Shown here: piece by piece, positions 1 through 5,982 of the stretch
How the letters are laid out: each line of letters opens with the position of its first letter
Position numbering within the stretch: the first letter of the stretch is position 1
Assembly: GCA_030044485.1 (NCBI GenBank)
Contig: JASHVQ010000124.1
Location: forward strand, 1-5,982
From: Methylovirgula sp.
GTDB taxonomy: Bacteria > Pseudomonadota > Alphaproteobacteria > Rhizobiales > Beijerinckiaceae
Length of the DNA: 5,982 nucleotides
Reading direction: 5' to 3'
Program-made: the position numbers and the translations under genes
Notes under the pieces: model-generated
Database searches by the model: none
What the model was told of the DNA's origin: nothing
Seen by the model: the letters and a program-made list of their open reading frames with translations, nothing else

Positions 1-403
1 GCGCCTCGGGGAGCACGGTCTGTGCCTCGTCGAGCCGGCCGGCGTCGGCGAGCGCCTTGCCGTAGGCGCCGAGCACGTCCATGTCCTTCGGATATTGGGC
101 GGCGAGTTTCTGGGTCACGGCGACGGCCTGCTCGTAGCGCGTCGCGGCGCGCAAGGCGCGTGCATAGGCAATCGCGATCTTCTTGTTGCCGGGATCGGCG
201 TCGTATTGGCGCCCGAGATCGTCGGTATAGCGCGCCAATTCGTCGGGCGATGTCGGCAGGACGGCATCCGGGCCGACCGAGCCGGTAATGTCGCCAAGCC
301 CCTGGCAGGCGCAAAGGAGAAGCCCGACGAGAAAGGCCGCGGCAATAGCACCCAACCTGAGGCCGACGGGATGAAGCTTTGTGGGGGCGCCGCTGGAGAA
401 CAT
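1..403 (-). CDS. TPR-repeat lipoprotein, N-terminal part (runs off window)
   Basis: Reading the minus strand from the ATG at 403 gives 134 open codons up to the left edge, so the C-terminus is missing. The protein starts with a short polar stretch, then a hydrophobic segment (about residues 15-30) ending in a lipobox-like L-C-A-C with the candidate lipidated cysteine at residue 33. This predicts a lipoprotein signal peptide. A linker with a D-I-T-G-S motif follows, a style I associate with rhizobial lipoproteins. From about residue 72 there are tetratricopeptide-type helices: one full repeat (about 73-106, ending Y-P-K-D) and the start of a second (about 108-134, with G-A-Y-G-K-A-L and G-R-L-D-E-A). 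An AAAGG ribosome site lies 7 nt before the ATG. TPR proteins are scaffolds, and the partner is unknown. Similarity to TadD-type pilus-assembly lipoproteins is possible but not proven here. It is transcribed divergently from the aminopeptidase gene. Confidence 0.85.
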   Translation of the reverse strand, partial: MFSSGAPTKLHPVGLRLGAIAAAFLVGLLLCACQGLGDITGSVGPDAVLPTSPDELARYTDDLGRQYDADPGNKKIAIAYARALRAATRYEQAVAVTQKLAAQYPKDMDVLGAYGKALADAGRLDEAQTVLPEA

Positions 404-425
404 CGACCGGCCTTTCTGGTCTGGC

Positions 426-463
426 TTGTCAGAAATAAAAAGTTAACCCTAATAAAGCGTTAA
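426..463. promoter_or_regulatory. Overlapping divergent promoters (candidate)
   Basis: This is the AT-rich core of the 92-bp gap between the divergent TPR lipoprotein and aminopeptidase genes. For the plus strand, TTGTCA (426-431) is followed after 18 nt by TAATAA (450-455), a weak -10. For the minus strand, TTAACG (463-458) is followed after 17 nt by TTTTAT (440-435), matching the -35 and -10 consensus at 4 of 6 positions each. The two candidates occupy the same DNA, so polymerase or a regulator bound here would affect both genes. The assignment is by eye only. Confidence 0.35.
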
Positions 464-495
464 GAGGCAGTGCGCCCTGCCCTTCGGAGCCCGAC

Positions 496-1914
496 ATGTC
501 GCTCGTTCTCGGTTCGCCGCCCGCCGATTGCGTCCCGATCTTTTTCGTCACTCAAGAATCCTGGCCGCAGATCCGCGATTCGCTGCCCATGGCGGCGGCC
601 GCCTTCGCCAAGGCCTGCGCATTCGAGCCGAAGGCCGGCCGCATCCTGGTGCTGCCCTCCGCCGAGGGCGGCCTCGCGGCCGTGCTCTGCGGCCTTGAGG
701 CCCGGAGCGCGCGCAGCCGCGATCTCTTTCTGCCCGGCAAGCTCGTCGGATCGGTCCCAGCCGGCACCTATCTTTTCGCCAATGCGCCCCATGATGCGGC
801 CCTGGCGACGCTCGCCTGGGAACTCGCCGCATATCGTTTCCGCCGCTACAGGAAGGACAAGGCCGAGCTGCCGAAACTTTGCGCGCCGCAAGGCGTCGAC
901 GTGGCGCGCATCGAGCGCGTCGCCGCCGCCGTCGCGCTGGGCCGCGACCTCATCAACACGCCCGCCAACGATCTCGATCCGGACGCGCTCGAAGACGCAG
1001 CGGTCGCCCTCGCCGCGCAATTTCAGGCGAAGGCCACGGTCTGCCGCGGCGCGGCCCTGCTCGACGCAAATTTTCCGCTGATCCACGCGGTCGGCCGCGC
1101 TTCCGACAAGGCGCCGCGGCTCGTCGATCTTTCCTGGGGCGAGCGCGGCGGCGCCAAAATCACGCTGGTCGGCAAGGGCGTGTGCTTCGATACGGGCGGT
1201 CTCGACATCAAGCCCGAATCCGCCATGCAGTTCATGAAGAAGGACATGGCGGGCGCAGCGACCGCCCTGGCGCTCGCCTCCATGATCATGGACGCCGCCC
1301 TGCCCGTTCGCCTGCGCGTCATCCTGCCGATCGTCGAGAACGCGATTTCCGGCAATGCCATGCGCCCCGGCGATATTTATCCAAGCCGCAAGGGGATCAG
1401 CGTCGAGATCGGCAATACGGACGCGGAGGGACGGCTGATCCTTGCCGACGCATTGGCGCTCGGCGACGAGGAGGCGCCTGATCTTCTGGTCGACTTTGCG
1501 ACCCTGACCGGCGCGGCGCGCGTTGCCCTCGGCCCCGAGCTTCCGCCGTTCTACACGATGGACGACCGGCTCGCCTCCGACATCGAGGCGCATGCCGCGC
1601 AAGCTTTCGATCCGGTCTGGCGGATGCCGCTCTGGGATCCTTACGACATGCAGCTCGACAGCAAGGTCGCGGATATCTCCAACATTTCCGGCGGCCCATT
1701 TGCGGGCTCGATCACCGCCGCTCTTTTCCTGCGCCGCTTCGTCGACAAGGCCAAGGCTTGGGTGCATTTCGATATTTACGCTTGGACGCCGAGCGCCAGG
1801 CCGGCGCGGCCCGAGGGCGGCGAAATCCAAGTGGCGCGGCTGCTCTTCGATCTGCTCGAAGCGCGCTATGGCGCGCCTGCCAAGCGGCCGGCAGCGGCGG
1901 ATGAGGCGCAATGA
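496..1914 (+). CDS. M17 leucyl aminopeptidase-family metallopeptidase
   Basis: A 472-residue protein of the M17 (leucyl aminopeptidase, PepA-like) family. These are cytoplasmic, usually hexameric, two-metal enzymes that remove N-terminal residues from peptides. The less conserved N-terminal domain spans about residues 1-160; the catalytic domain opens near N-T-P-A-N-D-L. All expected active-site residues are present with the same spacing as in bovine lens aminopeptidase: K227, D232, D250, D309 and E311 as metal ligands, and K239 and R313 as catalytic residues. The family signature N-T-D-A-E-G-R-L is at 307-314. The start is supported by GGAG 6 nt upstream of the ATG. No signal peptide is seen. 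The stop overlaps the next start (ATGA), so the two genes are probably translated together. Length is slightly short of E. coli PepA, mainly at the N-terminus. The family is certain; substrate preference is not, and this may be a paralogue rather than the main PepA. Confidence 0.95.
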   Translation: MSLVLGSPPADCVPIFFVTQESWPQIRDSLPMAAAAFAKACAFEPKAGRILVLPSAEGGLAAVLCGLEARSARSRDLFLPGKLVGSVPAGTYLFANAPHDAALATLAWELAAYRFRRYRKDKAELPKLCAPQGVDVARIERVAAAVALGRDLINTPANDLDPDALEDAAVALAAQFQAKATVCRGAALLDANFPLIHAVGRASDKAPRLVDLSWGERGGAKITLVGKGVCFDTGGLDIKPESAMQFMKKDMAGAATALALASMIMDAALPVRLRVILPIVENAISGNAMRPGDIYPSRKGISVEIGNTDAEGRLILADALALGDEEAPDLLVDFATLTGAARVALGPELPPFYTMDDRLASDIEAHAAQAFDPVWRMPLWDPYDMQLDSKVADISNISGGPFAGSITAALFLRRFVDKAKAWVHFDIYAWTPSARPARPEGGEIQVARLLFDLLEARYGAPAKRPAAADEAQ

Positions 1915-2747
1915 GCGACCCGCGGCTTACGCCGGCGCGCCCGGACCTTGCCGCCGAACATTTGCGCGGCACGGTCGAGGCGCCCCGCTATGTAACCGGA
2001 CGCCGCGTGCATGTGCGCGCCGGGCTCGCCGATTTGCGCGTTGCCCCCGCAGCGGCGGCGCGGCTTGCGACGCAGGCGCTTCACGGCGAAGACGCAATTC
2101 TCTACGAGGCGCGCGACGGCTGGGCCTGGGTGCAGCTCGCCGCCGACGGCTATGTCGGCTATCTTTCGGCCGAGACGCTCGCCGAGGGGCCGGCGCGGGC
2201 GACGCATCGCATCGCGGTCTTGCGCGGCCACATCTATCCGGCGGCAGATCTCAAGGCACCGGCCATCGGCGCTTTGCCGTTCGGCGCTCACGTAAAGGTA
2301 AAAGATGAAGCGGGCTTGTTCGCGCAACTCGCCGACGGCGGGTTCGTCTTCATGCAGCACTTGAGGACGCCGTCCGAAAAGGCGAGAGATTTCGTGGCCG
2401 TGGCGGAAGGATTTATCGGCGCGCCTTATCTTTGGGGCGGCAAGTCGAGCCTCGGTATCGATTGCTCCGGCCTCGTGCAGATCGCGCTCGCCGAATCGGG
2501 GATTGCGGCGCCGCGCGATACCGACCTCCAGGAGCGCGCCCTGGGCCAGGCATTGCCGGGCAGCGCGCCCGAACTGCAGCGCGGCGACCTCGTCTTCTGG
2601 AAAGGCCATGTCGGCATCATGCGCGACCCCGAGACGCTGCTTCACGCCAACGCTCATCACATGCTGGTCGCTTCCGAGCCGCTCGCGCAGGTGCGGGCGC
2701 GCCTGCGGCGAGGCGGCGGCGAGATTGTTGCGATCAAACGGCTCTAG
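1911..2747 (+). CDS. SH3-SH3-NlpC/P60 cysteine peptidase (YkfC-like)
   Basis: A 278-residue C40-family peptidase. Two SH3-like beta domains (about 33-93 and 100-152) precede an NlpC/P60 catalytic domain (about 158-278). The domain shows G-A-P-Y-L-W-G-G (170-177), catalytic C185 in I-D-C-S-G, H233 in G-H-V-G-I, and third residue H245 in L-L-H-A-N-A. The 12-residue spacing between the two histidines matches the cyanobacterial enzyme AvPCP as I recall it. Characterised proteins with this layout (AvPCP, Bacillus YkfC) cut the bond between gamma-D-Glu and the diamino acid in murein peptides. The N-terminus is hydrophilic with no signal peptide or lipobox, so a cytoplasmic, recycling role is more likely than wall remodelling; this is inference. 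The ATG lies inside the aminopeptidase stop (ATGA), so translation is likely coupled. The stop lies 1 bp from that of the convergent cdd gene. Confidence 0.92.
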   Translation: MSDPRLTPARPDLAAEHLRGTVEAPRYVTGRRVHVRAGLADLRVAPAAAARLATQALHGEDAILYEARDGWAWVQLAADGYVGYLSAETLAEGPARATHRIAVLRGHIYPAADLKAPAIGALPFGAHVKVKDEAGLFAQLADGGFVFMQHLRTPSEKARDFVAVAEGFIGAPYLWGGKSSLGIDCSGLVQIALAESGIAAPRDTDLQERALGQALPGSAPELQRGDLVFWKGHVGIMRDPETLLHANAHHMLVASEPLAQVRARLRRGGGEIVAIKRL

Positions 2748-2748
2748 C

Positions 2749-3153
2749 TCACTCCAAACCGAGGTTGCGCGGTCCGAAGGGGCGCGGCAACAGGTTCGCA
2801 AAGGCGATGCTCTCGCGCACGCCCGTTGGATCGGCGCTGTGAAGCTTGGCGTCCGGCAGCGCGAACTCGGCGATCCTTTGCCGGCAGGCGCCGCAGGGCA
2901 TGACCGGCTCGGGGCTTTCGGCGAGGACGAGGATTTCGGCAATCTGCCGCTCGCCCGCGGCGATCATTGCCGCAAGCGCATCCGCCTCCGCGCAAGTCCC
3001 CACGGGATAGGCGGCGTTCTCGACATTTGTGCCTGAAAAGATCGCCCCCGAAGCGGCGCGGATCGCGGCGCCGACCGCAAAACCCGAATAGGGCGCATAG
3101 GCCTTCTGCCGCGCCGCCGCCGCCGCTTCAAAGAGGTCATCGAGCGTTTTCAT
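2749..3153 (-). CDS. cdd: Cytidine deaminase
   Basis: A 134-residue cytidine deaminase of the short, homotetrameric type. It hydrolyses cytidine and deoxycytidine to uridine and deoxyuridine plus ammonia in cytoplasmic pyrimidine salvage. Visible motifs are Y-A-P-Y-S-G-F-A-V-G-A-A (19-30) and N-V-E-N-A-A-Y (43-49, ribose contacts). Zinc site and proton shuttle are T-C-A-E (C54, E56), and P-C-G-A-C-R-Q gives C87 and C90. These positions are one residue off the Bacillus subtilis enzyme as I recall it (C53, E55, C86, C89). The L-L-P-R-P-F-G-P C-terminus is also typical. GGAG lies 4 nt upstream of the ATG. The usual nucleoside-salvage neighbours (deoA, deoC, phosphorylases) are not in the window, so the gene seems to stand alone. 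It converges on the NlpC/P60 gene with a single base between the stops. Confidence 0.96.
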   Translation of the reverse strand: MKTLDDLFEAAAAARQKAYAPYSGFAVGAAIRAASGAIFSGTNVENAAYPVGTCAEADALAAMIAAGERQIAEILVLAESPEPVMPCGACRQRIAEFALPDAKLHSADPTGVRESIAFANLLPRPFGPRNLGLE

Positions 3154-3189
3154 GGCGCTCCAAAAGGCCCTCGCCTCGTCACCAGAAAC

Positions 3190-3209
3190 AGTATAACCCG
3201 GGATACAGC
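3190..3209. promoter_or_regulatory. Candidate cdd -10 box and imperfect CCCGGG-centred palindrome
   Basis: In the 92-bp gap between cdd and the ModE-like gene, the minus strand reads TATACT at 3195-3190, a 5-of-6 match to a sigma-70 -10 box placed about 36 bases upstream of the cdd ATG. No good -35 is visible. The same spot carries an imperfect palindrome centred on CCCGGG (3197-3202), with TA/TA flanks at 3194-3195 and 3204-3205. A repressor bound there would cover the cdd -10 and lie about 40 bp upstream of the ModE-like start. Confidence 0.3.
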
Positions 3210-3245
3210 TTTTCCGGCCCGATTCGGGGCAGCGAGCCTGAGGCG

Positions 3246-3641
3246 ATGAAAGACCGGCCGGCGCATGTCGCCATCGAAATCAACCTGCCGAACGGCGGAA
3301 GCTTCGGGGCCGAGGAGCTTGCCCTGATCGATGCCATCCGCGCCGCGCGTTCGATCATCGGCGCGAGCCGCGCACTTGGCTTTTCCTATCGCAAATGCTG
3401 GCTCAGCGTCGACGCCTTGAACCGCACGTTCGAGAGCCCGGTGGTTGCGACCTTTCCGGGACGGCGCGGCGCGGGCGCCCAAATCACCGCCTTCGGCGAA
3501 CGGCTTGTCGCCCTCTACCGCTCGATCGAGCGCCACGCCGGGGCGGCGGCCAAAAGCTCGCTCGAAGAACTCACAGCCTCTCTCGACTGGTCCTTCGATC
3601 CGAAGGCCAGGGCCGCGGCTGCGGGGCGCGATCCTGGCTGA
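3246..3641 (+). CDS. ModE-type winged-helix regulator, DNA-binding domain only
   Basis: A 131-residue protein matching the N-terminal winged-helix domain of ModE, the molybdate-responsive transcription factor. The helix-turn-helix lies at about 36-62 (S-I-I-G-A-S-R-A-L-G-F-S-Y-R-K-C-W, then D-A-L-N). The glycine-rich wing is at about 72-84 (G-R-R-G-A-G-A-Q-I-T-A-F-G), followed by the dimerisation helix (E-R-L-V-A-L-Y-R-S-I-E). E. coli ModE carries a C-terminal pair of Mop folds that bind molybdate; here the protein stops after the DNA-binding part, so it cannot sense molybdate by that route. Short ModE-like proteins of this type are known in other bacteria. The ATG was chosen because it begins just before the conserved region; the only nearby Shine-Dalgarno, TGAGG, sits just 2 nt away. 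Its last 71 bases overlap the convergent TOBE-domain gene. DNA targets are unknown. Confidence 0.85.
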   Translation: MKDRPAHVAIEINLPNGGSFGAEELALIDAIRAARSIIGASRALGFSYRKCWLSVDALNRTFESPVVATFPGRRGAGAQITAFGERLVALYRSIERHAGAAAKSSLEELTASLDWSFDPKARAAAAGRDPG

Positions 3642-4065
3642 GGTCGGAGATGGCGACCGCCTTGATCATCGCCCAAGCTTTCAGGCCGGGCACCAGCGCC
3701 AGCCTCTCGACGGACTCGCGCGTGACGAGCGCATTAAGTCGCGTCTGGCCGAGATCGAATGCGGCGCGCACATAGGGCGGCGTCAGAAACTCGAGCTCGG
3801 CGATCTCGCCCGGCAGGCGGTTGAGGATCGAGACGTCCATGGGCCGCGACAAGGCCACGGAGACGTCGCGCGCCTCGATCCTGGCCTTCACCGCCGCGCC
3901 TTCCGGCAGATCGACCCGCGGCACGCGCAATTCGCCGTCGGCGAAGAATAGCGTCGTCATGCCGAGATGGGCGTCGTGGCGCAGGACGCGGGCGAGCAGG
4001 ATGGTTTTCAACCGCGGCGGCAGGACGGAGGGCGAAAAAACGCGGTTCTTGGGAGCCTCGTACAT
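3571..4065 (-). CDS. Orphan ModC C-terminal TOBE/Mop domain (no ATPase)
   Basis: This 164-residue frame matches the C-terminal regulatory part of ModC, the ATPase of the molybdate ABC transporter. Recognisable blocks are A-R-D-V-S-V-A-L (65-72), S-I-L-N-R-L-P-G (79-86), V-T-R-E-S-V-E-R-L-A-L-V-P-G (114-127) and W-A-M-I-K-A-V-A-I (131-139). ModC is normally about 350-370 residues, with an ATP-binding domain first. Here there is no Walker A, signature motif or Walker B, and an in-frame TGA lies four codons before the ATG. The frame starts just where the regulatory domain starts, leaving about 15-18 unplaced N-terminal residues. Residues 140-164 lie beyond the domain and are antisense to the end of the ModE-like gene. 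No ribosome site is seen before the ATG. The intact, well-conserved fold argues for a working molybdate-binding protein. The alternative is a pseudogene remnant of a deleted modC. The domain call is firm; the functional status is open. Confidence 0.75.
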   Translation of the reverse strand: MYEAPKNRVFSPSVLPPRLKTILLARVLRHDAHLGMTTLFFADGELRVPRVDLPEGAAVKARIEARDVSVALSRPMDVSILNRLPGEIAELEFLTPPYVRAAFDLGQTRLNALVTRESVERLALVPGLKAWAMIKAVAISDLSQDRAPQPRPWPSDRRTSRERL

Positions 4066-4071
4066 GGGGCA

Positions 4072-4100
4072 AGATCAACAGGGCGGCGCGTCCGTGTCAA
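4072..4100 (-). promoter_or_regulatory. Candidate promoter of the TOBE-domain gene
   Basis: On the minus strand a perfect TTGACA -35 box (4100-4095) is followed after 17 nt by TGATCT (4077-4072), a poor -10. Initiation 6-7 bases further on would fall at or next to the ATG at 4065, giving a leaderless or nearly leaderless message. That would agree with the absence of a Shine-Dalgarno sequence there. The -35 is clear; the -10 is weak, so this is only a candidate. Confidence 0.35.
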
Positions 4101-4204
4101 TTCGGCATGCGCGGCGCGCGGCTCAAGCGGTTCCCAAAGCAGCGCGATTCGGATAGGAGACCGCTGCATTTGCCGCGCAGAGACACCATGTCCGGGGCGG
4201 AACG

Positions 4205-4224
4205 CCGGAGAATCGGGCCTCCGG
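4205..4224. repeat. Inverted repeat, 6-bp arms
   Basis: CCGGAG (4205-4210) and CTCCGG (4219-4224) are exact reverse complements with an 8-nt loop. It is the first of three consecutive potential hairpins upstream of typA. No T-run follows on either strand, so it does not look like an intrinsic terminator. Confidence 0.5.
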
Positions 4225-4233
4225 ACGGCTGCG

Positions 4234-4252
4234 GCCGCGCCCGGGGCGCGGC
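4234..4252. repeat. GC-only inverted repeat, 9-bp arms
   Basis: GCCGCGCCC (4234-4242) and GGGCGCGGC (4244-4252) are perfect reverse complements around one central base. As RNA it would form a stem of about 8 bp with a 3-nt loop; as DNA it could be a symmetric protein site. It has no following T-run. In GC-rich DNA, GC-only palindromes arise fairly often by chance. Confidence 0.55.
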
Positions 4253-4265
4253 GGTTCGTAACACG

Positions 4266-4291
4266 CTCTTCAACGCGCTGATGTAGAAGAG
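4266..4291. repeat. Inverted repeat, 6-bp arms, in typA leader
   Basis: CTCTTC (4266-4271) pairs exactly with GAAGAG (4286-4291), and part of the 14-nt loop can pair further (A4273-T4284, C4274-G4283). The plus strand then reads TTTCG, only three T residues, so a terminator is unlikely. It lies about 70 bp upstream of the typA start and would be in the 5' leader if transcription starts upstream of it. Confidence 0.4.
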
Positions 4292-4360
4292 TTTCGGGCG
4301 GCGAGAGCGGCGCGGACCGGTCTCGCAGCCTGCGCCGCACGCATATGGGACCGGAATTTC

Positions 4361-5982
<1,622 letters not shown>

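Larger units (their letters stand above)
4066..4360. other. Non-coding 295-bp gap upstream of typA
   Basis: No convincing gene was found here on either strand. Reading frames that cross it have no recognisable motifs and are extensions of shadows of typA or the TOBE gene. No trace of the missing ModC ATPase domain (Walker A or ABC signature) was found. The region must hold the typA promoter, which I could not place with confidence, and the candidate promoter of the TOBE gene at its left end. Its right half (4205-4291) contains three adjacent inverted repeats. It is longer than the other gaps in this compact window. Confidence 0.6.

Noticed and set aside
460..1911. Long 483-codon minus-strand frame opposite the aminopeptidase
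   Set aside because: It has no recognisable motif, is Arg/Gly-rich and mirrors the codon bias of the clearly real M17 gene on the plus strand.
1866..2942. 358-codon minus-strand frame across the NlpC/P60 gene and the cdd end
   Set aside because: It is antisense to two well-supported genes and shows no domain; an antisense shadow of GC-rich codons.
3160..3246. ModE box (E. coli-type GTTATA/TATAAC dyad) upstream of the ModE-like gene
   Set aside because: A TATAAC half is present at 3192-3197, but no matching GTTATA half lies at the required distance on its 5' side.
4100..4345. tRNA or small RNA gene in the gap before typA
   Set aside because: No T-loop GTTCRANYC motif, acceptor stem or terminator pattern could be assembled on either strand.

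Overview
This is high-GC DNA with tightly packed genes and strong GC bias at third codon positions. The protein styles suggest an alphaproteobacterium of the Hyphomicrobiales (Rhizobiales), possibly Beijerinckiaceae or Methylocystaceae. That placement is inferred from codon use and gene content. No rRNA, tRNA, insertion sequence or CRISPR array was seen, and most of the window reads as ordinary chromosome.

Layout, left to right. (1) The 5' part of a minus-strand TPR lipoprotein runs off the left edge (1-403). (2) A short AT-rich divergent promoter region follows (404-495). (3) A two-gene plus-strand operon encodes an M17 leucyl aminopeptidase-family enzyme (496-1914) and an SH3-SH3-NlpC/P60 cysteine peptidase (1911-2747), joined by an ATGA overlap. 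(4) A minus-strand cytidine deaminase, cdd (2749-3153), ends 1 bp from the peptidase stop. (5) A plus-strand ModE-type winged-helix regulator with only the DNA-binding domain (3246-3641) converges on, and overlaps by 71 bp, a minus-strand orphan ModC C-terminal TOBE/Mop domain without any ATPase (3571-4065). (6) A 295-bp non-coding stretch holds three candidate hairpins (4066-4360). (7) The GTPase typA/bipA (4361 to the right edge) lacks about its last 65-70 residues because the window ends.

How the genes may work together. The two peptidases both lack a visible secretion signal and are translationally coupled, which fits cytoplasmic breakdown of peptides, most plausibly recycled cell-wall peptides. 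The ModE-like and TOBE genes together hold the two halves of a classical molybdate sensor-regulator (helix-turn-helix plus molybdate-binding fold) on separate, convergent genes. This is either a split molybdate-responsive system or the remains of a decayed mod locus, and it is the most interesting part of the window. cdd (pyrimidine salvage) and typA (ribosome-associated stress GTPase) are standard housekeeping genes.
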